A stretch of DNA of 38,863 nucleotides from an uncultured Verrucomicrobiota bacterium (GTDB taxonomy: Bacteria; Verrucomicrobiota; Verrucomicrobiia; Verrucomicrobiales; Verrucomicrobiaceae). Location: positions 1-38,863 of the forward strand of contig CAINXC010000190.1 of the NCBI GenBank assembly GCA_903854655.1, read 5' to 3'. The first letter of the stretch is position 1, and each line of letters begins with the position of its first letter. Shown piece by piece: positions 22,346 through 30,292 of the stretch. The notes under the pieces are model-generated. The model was not told where the DNA came from. It searched no databases and saw only the letters and a program-made list of their open reading frames with translations. A program made the translations under genes and the position numbers.

Positions 22346-25150
22346 ATGAGAATCTTTCGCCCGCTCCTCCTCGCCGCCCTCGGAAGCCTTGCCTTTCCGG
22401 TTCACGCCCAGCTTGCGAACCAGCCGCCGGTGCCTGAATGGCTTGTGGCAGGCGCGGCGCAGACGCATTTCACGCATGAGGGCAAGCTGCTGAAGGCGAT
22501 CCTGCTGGTGGCGGGCGGTGGCGAAGCCACGGTGACCCTGAATGATCAGGAGGCCGGTCATGCGGTGGCGCAAGATCAGGCGACATCGATGGATGTGACC
22601 CGCTTTGTTCGCGAGGGCGACAACCTTCTCAAGGTCCAAACGAAGGGGCATCGGGTCGCGGCCTTGTTGGAACTCAATGGCGATCTGGCGAACAAGACCT
22701 GGCTGATCACCGACGCGGCATGGAAGACTCCCGAGGGTGGTGCGGTGAAGACCTTGCCCATGGATGCGCAGGCGAACCCGTTTGATTTCAAGAAGACCTT
22801 CGATGCCTACAACTCCTGGCAGCTCGCGAAGCCTGGAGCCCAGAGTTTGGCGACGGACCCTGGCACCTTCAGCCTGCCCGAGGGATTCAAGGCGGAACTT
22901 GTGCATTCGGCCACAGCCGAGGAGGGCTCATGGGTGGCCATGGCCTTTGATCCGCAGGGCCGCGTCACCCTGGCGCGCGAGAAGCGCGGGCTGCTGCGCC
23001 TTGATCCCAAGACCAGCCGCACGGAGGTGATCGAGGACACGCTGCTGGAATGTCGCGGCCTGTTATACGCCGATGGCGTTCTGTTCGCCAACGCCAACAA
23101 CAGCCATGGGCTCTACCGTCTGCGCGATCTGGATGGCGACGGTCGCTTCGAAGACCTGCATGAAATCATGCATACCGAGGGCGGCGTGGGCCACGGCCGC
23201 AACCACATCAAGATGGGGCCGGACGGCTGGATCTACGTGGCGCACGGCAACAACGTGCTGCTGCCAAAGAACATCTCGCCGAAGTCGCCGCTGAAGAATT
23301 ACGCCACCGATCAGCTCATCACCAATCCCTGGGACAGCAGCATGTTCGACGGCAACGTGGAGCTGCCCGCCGGCCATGTGCTGCGCGTGAAACCCGATGG
23401 CAGCGAGATCCAGCTCATCGCGGGAGGCTTCCGCAACCCGCTGGATGTGGCCTTCGACAAACAGGGCGAGCTGTTCACCTTTGATGCGGACATGGAGCGC
23501 GATGTGGGAGCGCCCTGGTACATGCCCACCCGCGTCCTTCATGTGGTGCCCGGTGCGGACTATGGCTGGCGTCGCGGCACGGGGCGCTACCCCGCCTGGT
23601 ATGCGGAGGTGCTGCCCTGCGTGCTGGACATAGGTCTGTCATCGCCCACGGGGGTGTTCTTCGGCTATGGCGCGAAGTTCCCCGCGAAGTATCAGAACGC
23701 GCTCTTCTGCTTCGACTGGGCGTATGGCCGCATTCTCGCTGTGACACTGAAACCGAAAGGCGCAAGCTTCACCGGCACCCAGGAAACCTTCATGAGCGGC
23801 CGACCCATGAACGTGACCGACGGCTGTATCGGGCCCGACGGCGCCCTGTGGTTCACCACCGGCGGGCGCGGCACGCAGAGCGGGCTGTATCGTGTATCAT
23901 ACGTTGGCAGGGAGGATGTGGCGGCGAGCATTTCCGTCGCGAAGAGAGAGCCGGTCGTGCCTTCTCTCAAAAGCAATGACCCCTTCGTACGGCTGGCCGC
24001 CCGACTGGAAATGGAAGACCATGTCGGCGACCTCAGAGCGGCCCGGGTTAATGAGCACACCGGCGGTCTGGAGGCTTTGTCGCTCTGGCTGGTCGCGGTG
24101 CGCTCCGGGCGCGCGGAGCTTCGCGATGCAGCCATGCGCAGGGCGCTCGCCATGCCCTGGAAGAAGAGTCCGCTGGATGAGAAGCTTGGCTCATTGCGAG
24201 TGCTGACCATTGGTGTCGCAAGAGGGGGCGAGTTGCAAAATAACGCGCTCGCGATCTTCGACTCGCGATTCCCGGCCGTGGAGCAGCATCTCGATTGGGA
24301 GCTCTGCAAACTCCTGGTCTATTTGAAGTCGCCCACCATCATCGCCAAGGCCACCGAACTGCTGAAGACCGCCAGCGCCAGCGAGGACCTGCTCTTCTAC
24401 CCGATGAACCTCCGCTACCTCAAGGAGGGATGGACCCTGGACCAGCGGCGCATCGTGTTCGAGGCGCTTAACCGCGCGGAGAAATTGAATGGCGCGAGCA
24501 GTTACTTCAAGGCAATCTCCGACACTCGCAGCGAACTGGCGGCGGCCATGACAACCGGGGACCTGACCAAACTCGCGGCGGTGATCCATCCGGTGCAGGC
24601 GGTGCAATTGCTGCCCACGGCCTTGCCGGATCATACGTTCAAAAACTGGAAGCTTGCAGATCTGGAGCCAAGGTTGGGAGAGGTGAGCAAGGGGCGCTCC
24701 TTCGAGAAGGCGAAAGCGGCGCTGATCAGCAGCATGTGCGTGTTTTGCCACCGGGTCACGCAAGACGCATCGCTGCCTGCGGGCATCTTCGGGCCGGACC
24801 TGTCGCAGGTCTCCGCGCGCTTCAACCGTCACGATCTGCTTATGCACATTTTGCAGCCCTCGCTGGTGATTGATGAGAAGTACCGCAGCACGATGCTCAC
24901 ACTGGCGGATGGCAAGCAGGTGATCGGCAGCCTGGAGCGCGAGGACGATGAGCGCGTGGTGCTGAAACCCAATCCGCTGAGCCCCGAAGTGGTCGAGGTG
25001 GCGAAGGCGCAGATCAAGGAGCGCAAGGTGTCCGAGGTTTCACCGATGCCTGAGGGCCTGCTCAATCCACTCAAGGCCGAGCAGATCTTCGATGTGCTCG
25101 CCTGGTTTGAGTCGGGCGGCAATCCGAAGCACGCGGTGTGGGCGAAGTGA
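22346..25150 (+). CDS. PVC-type haem-binding propeller protein (membrane-bound dehydrogenase-like)
   Basis: Exported protein of 934 residues with a signal peptide (MRIFRPLLLAALGSLAFPVHA). An N-terminal beta region (~25-150) is followed by a six-bladed NHL/glucose-dehydrogenase-like propeller (~165-545; FKAELVHSATAEEGSWVAMA, then VGHGRNHIKMGPDGW, GFRNPLDVAFDKQGELFTFD and VTDGCIGPDGALWFTTGG). Next is a helical HEAT-like stretch, and finally a cytochrome c domain with CVFCH at 798-802 and a likely methionine ligand in SPMPEGLLN. This order matches the Pirellula/Verrucomicrobium TIGR02604/TIGR02603-type proteins. They are thought to oxidise sugars or other substrates in the periplasm and pass electrons to the attached haem; the substrate is unknown. 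The frame is open upstream through the repeat element, but ATG 22346 starts the signal peptide. Confidence 0.92.
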   Translation: MRIFRPLLLAALGSLAFPVHAQLANQPPVPEWLVAGAAQTHFTHEGKLLKAILLVAGGGEATVTLNDQEAGHAVAQDQATSMDVTRFVREGDNLLKVQTKGHRVAALLELNGDLANKTWLITDAAWKTPEGGAVKTLPMDAQANPFDFKKTFDAYNSWQLAKPGAQSLATDPGTFSLPEGFKAELVHSATAEEGSWVAMAFDPQGRVTLAREKRGLLRLDPKTSRTEVIEDTLLECRGLLYADGVLFANANNSHGLYRLRDLDGDGRFEDLHEIMHTEGGVGHGRNHIKMGPDGWIYVAHGNNVLLPKNISPKSPLKNYATDQLITNPWDSSMFDGNVELPAGHVLRVKPDGSEIQLIAGGFRNPLDVAFDKQGELFTFDADMERDVGAPWYMPTRVLHVVPGADYGWRRGTGRYPAWYAEVLPCVLDIGLSSPTGVFFGYGAKFPAKYQNALFCFDWAYGRILAVTLKPKGASFTGTQETFMSGRPMNVTDGCIGPDGALWFTTGGRGTQSGLYRVSYVGREDVAASISVAKREPVVPSLKSNDPFVRLAARLEMEDHVGDLRAARVNEHTGGLEALSLWLVAVRSGRAELRDAAMRRALAMPWKKSPLDEKLGSLRVLTIGVARGGELQNNALAIFDSRFPAVEQHLDWELCKLLVYLKSPTIIAKATELLKTASASEDLLFYPMNLRYLKEGWTLDQRRIVFEALNRAEKLNGASSYFKAISDTRSELAAAMTTGDLTKLAAVIHPVQAVQLLPTALPDHTFKNWKLADLEPRLGEVSKGRSFEKAKAALISSMCVFCHRVTQDASLPAGIFGPDLSQVSARFNRHDLLMHILQPSLVIDEKYRSTMLTLADGKQVIGSLEREDDERVVLKPNPLSPEVVEVAKAQIKERKVSEVSPMPEGLLNPLKAEQIFDVLAWFESGGNPKHAVWAK

Positions 25151-25153
25151 AAT

Positions 25154-25639
25154 TCATTTCGCGGCATCGACCGCACGCTTCATCGTGTTGACGAATTCTT
25201 GGTCGGCGGGCGAAAGCCGGTCGAGCGGCACCTCGAAGGGCTTGTGGTTCACCAGCAGGCGCACCTTGCCGTCGCGGACCACCGTCGGTTTGCCGGGCGG
25301 CATTGTGGGTTTGGCGTTGGCGGCTGCGGCTTCGCTTTTCGTTGCCACGGTCACCACGTCTTCAAAGCCGAGCAGCTCGGCGAGCAGGGGCTTGCCGTCG
25401 TTGCTGGTCCATTGCCTTGGGCGCGAGAGCACCACATAGGTGATCGTGCGCACCATGGCCTCCGTCTTCGGCTGGGACACGCCCGTGGTGGCGGAGCCTG
25501 CGCCGGTGTTGCTGATGGTGGTGGAAGTGGAGGCGCCTGCGCCCACGTCGCGGTTGGTGAACTTCGTGGGCGTGGTCGGCACCACTTGAGCCTGGGCCGT
25601 CAGCATGCCCAGGCAGAGGAAAACCAGCATCGCTTTCAT
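25154..25639 (-). CDS. Small exported SHD1-like domain protein
   Basis: Protein of 161 residues with a signal peptide (MKAMLVFLCLGMLTAQAQ), a Ser/Thr/Gly-rich linker (about 30-62, GAGASTSTTISNTGAGSATT) and a C-terminal SHD1-like domain (~75-155). The conserved pattern is R.W.S.DGKPLLAELLGFED ... KVRLLVNHKPFEVPLDRLSPADQEFV, closely parallel to the N-terminal part of the DUF1549 protein at 16048-18147. SHD1 is known as a peptide or ubiquitin-binding fold in yeast Sla1, but its bacterial role is unproven. The gene is convergent with the haem protein (three bases between stops) and divergent from the pseudo-sulfatase. A TACCCTCCGCCC tract, not a Shine-Dalgarno, precedes the ATG. Confidence 0.72.
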   Translation of the reverse strand: MKAMLVFLCLGMLTAQAQVVPTTPTKFTNRDVGAGASTSTTISNTGAGSATTGVSQPKTEAMVRTITYVVLSRPRQWTSNDGKPLLAELLGFEDVVTVATKSEAAAANAKPTMPPGKPTVVRDGKVRLLVNHKPFEVPLDRLSPADQEFVNTMKRAVDAAK

Positions 25640-25723
25640 GGGCGGAGGGTACGCCCGATGGTGGGAGCGTGGCAAGCTTTTGCGCGTTGCCCAAGGGCGG
25701 CACCCGTGCTTCCTGTGCGGCAC

Positions 25724-27682
25724 ATGTTTCGCCTGCTCACCATCCTCGCCTTGCTGGCCCTCAGCCTCAGCCCCGCGCAGGCGGCCACGCGGCGCAAGAA
25801 GCCCGCCGATCCCGCCACCAAGCCGGCGGCGAAACCGGCCCCAAAACAGTCGCACCTCCCCAGCGGTGTGAGCAGGCGCAACGTCATCCTCATCATCGTC
25901 GATGATCTCAATGACAGCGTGGGCTGGCTGGGAGGGCCGGCGCAGACGCCGAACATCGACAAGCTGGCGCACATGGGCATGCGCTTCACCAATGCCCAGG
26001 CGTCGCACGCACTGGGCAATCCCTCGCGCATCGCCTTGTTCACCGGCCTGCTGCCCTCCTCCAGCGGCGTCTTCAATCCGGCGCAGGACTGGTGGCGTTC
26101 GGTGCAGCTTCAGGGCAAACTGACGCTGCCCGAATTCTTCCTGGCGGCCGGGTACACCACGGCGGCGGGCGGCAGTGTGTTTGAATCCGGCCACGGTGGA
26201 CCTCACAGCGTGGAGCGCAACGACCTCTGGGAGCAGCGCCTGCCGGGCATCACCACCGCCAATGAGCAGCATGTGAACGGCCTCAACATCTGGGACTGGG
26301 GCGCGCTGGACGTGCCTGATGAAGAGACGACCGATGGCAAGACCGTGGCCTGGGCCGCTGATTACCTCGCGCAGACGAAGGGCAAGAAGCTGTTCTTCCT
26401 CACCGTGGGCATCGACAAGCCGCACGCGCCCTGGTATGCCCCGCGCCCGTACTTTGACGCGCTGCCCGCCGAAGCCCTGAAGATGCCCCAGGTGCAGGCG
26501 GATGACTTGAAGGATGTGCCGGACTTCGCAAAAAAGGAACTGATCGCGCCCGACAGCGAGCACGCCCGCATCGTTGCCGCCAAGGCCTGGCCCGATGCCG
26601 TGCGCGCCTACCTTGCCAGCGTCGCCTTTGCCGATGCCGAGGTGGGCAGGCTCATGACGGCGCTGGAAAAGAGCCCGGCGGCGGACCGGACCATCGTCTG
26701 CCTCACCTCCAGCCGTGGCCTGTCCTTGGGCGAAAAGCAGTGCTGGCAGGGCGGCAGTCTGTGGGAGCGCAGCGCGCATGTGCCGCTTTCCATCTACGAC
26801 CCGGGCGTCACTCAGAAGGACAGCGTCAGTGATGAGCCCGTGAGTCTCATCGACCTGTATCCCACCCTCGCCGAACTCACCCGCCAGGATGTCCCCAAGG
26901 AGCTGGATGGCGGCAGCCTCCTGCCTCTTCTGCTGGACCCCGCCGCGAAACAAGCGAAGCCCGCCCTCACCACTCTGGGCGGCGATGAGCAGGCCAGCTA
27001 TGCCGCCAGTTCCGCCGCCTGGCGCTACCTCCGCTATGCCGATGGCAGCGAGGAGCTGTACGACCGCGCCGGCGATCCCCACGAATGGACCAATCTTGCC
27101 GCCCAGCCCGATCATGCCGCAGACAAGCAGGTGCTCGCCGCTTTCTTCCCCAAGGAATGGCACCACGCCGAGCGCACCGCCGCCCAGCTCGCCGGCAAGC
27201 CGGGTGCGGACGGCAGCACCAGCTTCGACTTGCAAGCCGGGGACAAGCTACCCGCCGACATCGCTCCCGCCATCGCGGGGCGGGGGATTGACGTGGAAGT
27301 GAGCTACGACGCCTCCGCCGACACCAATCAAGACAGCACCCTCATCGCCCAAGGCGACGCCCAAAACGGCTGGGCGCTGCACGTGGTGGCCGGCAAACCC
27401 ACCGCCACCCTCTTCATCAGCGGCCAGCCCACCACCCTCAGCATCGAGCCCCTCAAGCCCGGCCCGGCAAGGCTGCGCCTGTTCATCCCCGGCAACGGCA
27501 CTGTTTCCCTGGGCGTCGCAGGCCAGAGCGAGATCGTGGAGAAATCACCCTTCGCCGCAGGCTTCCCAGCCCAGCCTGCGAGTGATCTGAGTGTGGGTGA
27601 AGCCTTTCCGCCGATTCCTGACAGCAAGCTTTTCAGCGGCAGTCTCAATCACGTGTGGCTCACGGTGCTGCCGCCCTCGTGA
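25724..27682 (+). CDS. Sulfatase-fold protein lacking the catalytic residues (pseudo-sulfatase)
   Basis: Exported protein of 652 residues with a signal peptide (MFRLLTILALLALSLSPAQA), a Lys/Pro/Ala-rich linker and a type I sulfatase domain (~52-470) of the iduronate-2-sulfatase-like group. The frame of that family is well kept: NVILIIVDDLND (D60, D61), TPNIDKLAHMGMRFTNAQ, GIDKPHAPWYAP, LIDLYPTLAELT, and YADGSEELYDRAGDPHEW. But the nucleophile motif C-x-P-S-R reads GNPSR with Gly at 98, so formylglycine cannot form. G-K-x-x-H reads GSVFE (151, 154); the metal-binding D-H of S-D-H-G reads SSRG (330-331); and H-W-x-K reads CWQG (340-343). A C-terminal ~150-residue beta domain follows, resembling LamG/concanavalin-like folds. 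It may bind a sulfated glycan rather than hydrolyse it. ATG 25724 is chosen for the signal peptide; the upstream open frame is antisense to the SHD1 gene. Confidence 0.88.
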   Translation: MFRLLTILALLALSLSPAQAATRRKKPADPATKPAAKPAPKQSHLPSGVSRRNVILIIVDDLNDSVGWLGGPAQTPNIDKLAHMGMRFTNAQASHALGNPSRIALFTGLLPSSSGVFNPAQDWWRSVQLQGKLTLPEFFLAAGYTTAAGGSVFESGHGGPHSVERNDLWEQRLPGITTANEQHVNGLNIWDWGALDVPDEETTDGKTVAWAADYLAQTKGKKLFFLTVGIDKPHAPWYAPRPYFDALPAEALKMPQVQADDLKDVPDFAKKELIAPDSEHARIVAAKAWPDAVRAYLASVAFADAEVGRLMTALEKSPAADRTIVCLTSSRGLSLGEKQCWQGGSLWERSAHVPLSIYDPGVTQKDSVSDEPVSLIDLYPTLAELTRQDVPKELDGGSLLPLLLDPAAKQAKPALTTLGGDEQASYAASSAAWRYLRYADGSEELYDRAGDPHEWTNLAAQPDHAADKQVLAAFFPKEWHHAERTAAQLAGKPGADGSTSFDLQAGDKLPADIAPAIAGRGIDVEVSYDASADTNQDSTLIAQGDAQNGWALHVVAGKPTATLFISGQPTTLSIEPLKPGPARLRLFIPGNGTVSLGVAGQSEIVEKSPFAAGFPAQPASDLSVGEAFPPIPDSKLFSGSLNHVWLTVLPPS

Positions 27683-27691
27683 CGTTCATTT

Positions 27692-27703
27692 AGACAATTG
27701 TCT
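27692..27703 (+). promoter_or_regulatory. 12-base perfect palindrome upstream of a lower-GC hypothetical gene
   Basis: AGACAATTGTCT is fully self-complementary and lies ten bases after the pseudo-sulfatase stop, 40 bases before the ATG at 27744. Position suits an operator. No standard promoter boxes were recognised around it. Confidence 0.25.
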
Positions 27704-27743
27704 TGATTGGCAGTAGGTTTTTGTGGGAGAACGAGGTGTCCAT

Positions 27744-28463
27744 ATGAACCTTATTGATCAAGGTATTCGGCTGAGGAGCCTGTTGCAGGCTGCTTTGGTG
27801 ATGATTTCTCTGGCTGGTCACGCTGAGGACGCAGGATGGAAGTTCACCATCACCCCGCCAGTAACATCGTGGGTTCGTGACGAAAAAGAATTGAAAGACA
27901 TAAATCTGCCTAAATTCATCAACCTTGATGAGGCGTTGAAAAGCATCTCCGCTGTCAATGACGGCCATGTGTGCATGGGATTTGAATTGCGCGACTGGTA
28001 CGTCGCTGTTCCGATGCCAGGGAAGTCAGAATTCCAGATCAGTGTGTTTTCACGCAAATCCAGGTGTGATGGCACACAGTGGATAATGAAAGCGGTCGAA
28101 CTTGACTCCAAATTCGATGTGATCCGACATATTGACTACAAGCGAATAAAGTTCTCTTCGTTGATTTTTGCCCAACTTGGTCTCATCAAGCCCGATGGAT
28201 ACTCGACTGACGCCAGGGCAGTTGAGGCACGGACGGTGAAAGGCTTTGCGGACAATTGTCGGTACTTGAAAATTGAAGTCAGAGTTTGGGACAATGATCG
28301 TAAGAGTTCAGCACAGTCGATGAATGCCATTATCCCGCTTGGAGAGGCCGATGTTGTGTTGGCACCAAAGTCCACGGTGGTTACCACCCGTGGCCCCGCG
28401 CCTGTCCTGGAAGATCCGAACCCTGACAGCGCGGGAAAAGCCAGTCTTCCGGTGTCCAAGTGA
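27744..28463 (+). CDS. Exported hypothetical protein of unknown family
   Basis: Not recognised. The 239-residue protein has a probable signal peptide (LLQAALVMISLAGHA, cleavage near residue 28) and a mixed alpha/beta composition with two spaced cysteines in HVCMGFELRDWY and SRKSRCDGTQW. A C-terminal Pro/Ser-rich tail (PAPVLEDPNPDSAGKASLPV) looks disordered. Base composition is visibly less GC-rich than its neighbours and AT-ending codons such as AAA, GAT and ATT are frequent, so recent acquisition is possible. ATG 27744 follows AGGTG at a suitable distance; the GTG at 27723 is an alternative. It stands alone between a plus-strand pseudo-sulfatase and convergent polX. Confidence 0.7.
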   Translation: MNLIDQGIRLRSLLQAALVMISLAGHAEDAGWKFTITPPVTSWVRDEKELKDINLPKFINLDEALKSISAVNDGHVCMGFELRDWYVAVPMPGKSEFQISVFSRKSRCDGTQWIMKAVELDSKFDVIRHIDYKRIKFSSLIFAQLGLIKPDGYSTDARAVEARTVKGFADNCRYLKIEVRVWDNDRKSSAQSMNAIIPLGEADVVLAPKSTVVTTRGPAPVLEDPNPDSAGKASLPVSK

Positions 28464-28497
28464 TCTTTGAGTGTCTCAAGGTGGGACCAGGCCACCA

Positions 28498-28845
28498 TCA
28501 CACCATCCTCTCCCGCTTCGCCTTCAAAAACACCTCAATCTCACCCAGCGGCATCGTGTTGATCACATCGCCGCGCTCCAGCCAGCCTTTGCGGGCGGAG
28601 CGGATACCGAAGAACAGGTCTTGCAGGCCGTGGACGCTGTGGGCATCGGGGTTGATGCTGGTGCGCACGCCTTTTTCCTTGGCGAGCTTCCACCAGCGCC
28701 AGTCCATGTCGAGACGCCAGGGGCTGGCGTTGAGTTCGATGATGGTGCCGGTGGCGGCGGCAGCGTCGATGATGGCGGGGATGTTCACGGCGTAGGACGG
28801 CCGTTGCAGAAGCAGGCGGCCGGTGACGTGGCCGAGCATGGTGAC
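28498..28845 (-). pseudogene. polX: C-terminal PHP part of DNA polymerase X, cut off by an in-frame TAG
   Basis: These 115 codons continue the PolX frame exactly after the amber codon at 28846-28848. They contain the closing part of the PHP domain: VTMLGHVTGRLLLQRP (metal-ligand His), IIELNASPWRLDMDWRWWK and GVRTSINPDAHS (Asp and His ligands), then the normal end EVFLKAKRERMV. There is no frameshift and conservation continues right up to the stop on both sides. An ATG at 28839 follows the stop after two codons, so re-initiation could make a 113-residue fragment, which on its own should be inactive. Confidence 0.75.
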
Positions 28846-30234
28846 CTAGGGATTCTCGATGGCCTTGATGATGCGCGTGGTCATCTCCGCCTCGGGCAGG
28901 TTCATCACGTTGTGGACGCTGGCGACAACGTAATCGAGCTCCGCCAGCAGGTCGTCATCGAAGTCGAGGCTGCCGTCCTTGAGGATGTCCACCTCGCTGC
29001 CGGCGAAGAGCTTGAAACCGTCGAAATCCTCGTTCATGGCGCGGATCTCGGCGATCTGCTTGCGCAGACGGGTGGCGTCGAGGCCGTTCGCCTGGAAGCT
29101 GCTCTTGCTGTGATCGGCGATGCCGAGGTACTGCAGGCCCAGATCCTGCGCCGCCTGGGCCATTTGCGCGAGGGTGGCGGCGCCATCGCTGGCGGTGGTG
29201 TGGTTGTGGAAGGTGCCGCGCAGGTTGCTCAATTCGACGAGCCGGGGCAGGGTGTTGTGCAGGGCGGCGTCCAGTTCGCCGGTGTTCTCGCGCAGCTCGG
29301 GCTCGATGAATTCCATGCCCAGCGCGCGGTAGATGTCGCGCTCCTCATGCACGGGCGGTGGCGGCTCGGCGCCTTCGCTCACGGTGATGGCATACTCGTT
29401 CAAGGACCAGCCGCGAGCCAGGCAGCGCTGGCGCATGGCCACGTTGTGCTCCTTGCTGCCGGTGAAGTAATTGAGCGCGAAGGGGAACTCAGCATTGCTC
29501 ACCACGCGCAGGTCGCATTGCAGGCCGTCCTTGGTGCGGACACTGGCCTTGGTGCCGCCTTTGGCAATGGTGTGAACGAACACGGGCAGCGCTACAAAAG
29601 CGTCAATGACCTCCTGCGGGTGCTTGCTGGAAGCGAGGAAATCCAGGTCGTGCACGGTCTCTTTGCCGCGCCGGTAGCTGCCGCAGATCTCGACACGGCC
29701 CACCTTGTGGTTGTCGCGCAGCGCCGCAATAACCTGCTCGGCAACGGGGGCGACATCGCCGAGGCGGAACTCGCTGGCGTGCTGCTCATGGAAGGCGATG
29801 GACTCCAGCAGCTTCACCACGGTCTTGTCGCCGAAGCCGCTGAGCTTGGAGGCCTCGCCGTTCTCGCACACGCGCTTCAAATCAGCCACGCCAGCCACTT
29901 TCAATTCCTTGTACAGCAGCGCGATCTTCTTGGGACCCAGGCCGCTGATGTCGAACAGGCCGAAGATGCTCTCCGGGAACTCGGCCTTGAGCTTCTCGTA
30001 GAACTCCAGCTTCCCGGTGGTGGCCATTTCGTGCAGCTTGTCGCGCAGGGCTTCGCCGATACCTTTGATGCCGGCCAGCTTGTTTGCCGCCGCCAGCGCC
30101 ACGATGTCCCCGGCGAAGTTTTCCACGGTTTCCGCACCGGTCTTGTAGGCGCGGACTTTGAAGGGGTTCTCGCCCTTGAGTTCCAGCAGCAATGCGATGC
30201 GGTGGAAGACCTCCGCCATGTCCTGTGCAGTCAT
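28846..30234 (-). CDS. polX: DNA polymerase/3'-5' exonuclease PolX, ending early at an in-frame amber codon
   Basis: Bacterial family X polymerase acting in base excision and gap repair. Present in the 462 residues: N-terminal helix-hairpin-helix region (~1-130, GIKGIGEALRDKLHEM and GLGPKKIALLYKEL), the nucleotidyltransferase core with GSYRRGKETVHDLDFLAS (catalytic Asp pair) and QCDLRVV, and the first part of the PHP exonuclease domain (FHNHTTASDGA, GIADHSKSS, GSEVDILKDGSLDF). At codon 463 a TAG replaces what is usually a His or similar in I-x-N-P-x-V-T-M-L-G-H. Reading through would give the normal ~578 residues. As annotated, the product would keep polymerase motifs but lose the last PHP metal ligands. 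Start ATG 30234 matches the family; M6 is an alternative. Confidence 0.85.
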   Translation of the reverse strand: MTAQDMAEVFHRIALLLELKGENPFKVRAYKTGAETVENFAGDIVALAAANKLAGIKGIGEALRDKLHEMATTGKLEFYEKLKAEFPESIFGLFDISGLGPKKIALLYKELKVAGVADLKRVCENGEASKLSGFGDKTVVKLLESIAFHEQHASEFRLGDVAPVAEQVIAALRDNHKVGRVEICGSYRRGKETVHDLDFLASSKHPQEVIDAFVALPVFVHTIAKGGTKASVRTKDGLQCDLRVVSNAEFPFALNYFTGSKEHNVAMRQRCLARGWSLNEYAITVSEGAEPPPPVHEERDIYRALGMEFIEPELRENTGELDAALHNTLPRLVELSNLRGTFHNHTTASDGAATLAQMAQAAQDLGLQYLGIADHSKSSFQANGLDATRLRKQIAEIRAMNEDFDGFKLFAGSEVDILKDGSLDFDDDLLAELDYVVASVHNVMNLPEAEMTTRIIKAIENP

Positions 30235-30292
30235 GAGCGGAGGGTGGCCAGAGATTGGAGGGGCGCAACGATGAATACCGGCTCTGGCAGGC

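Noticed and set aside
25640..27235. Upstream part of the long minus-strand frame that ends with the SHD1 protein
   Set aside because: Antisense to the pseudo-sulfatase; the true start is the ATG at 25639 with a signal peptide.
28480..28496. GGTGG/CCACC hairpin between convergent genes as a terminator
   Set aside because: Only five base pairs and no T run on either strand.
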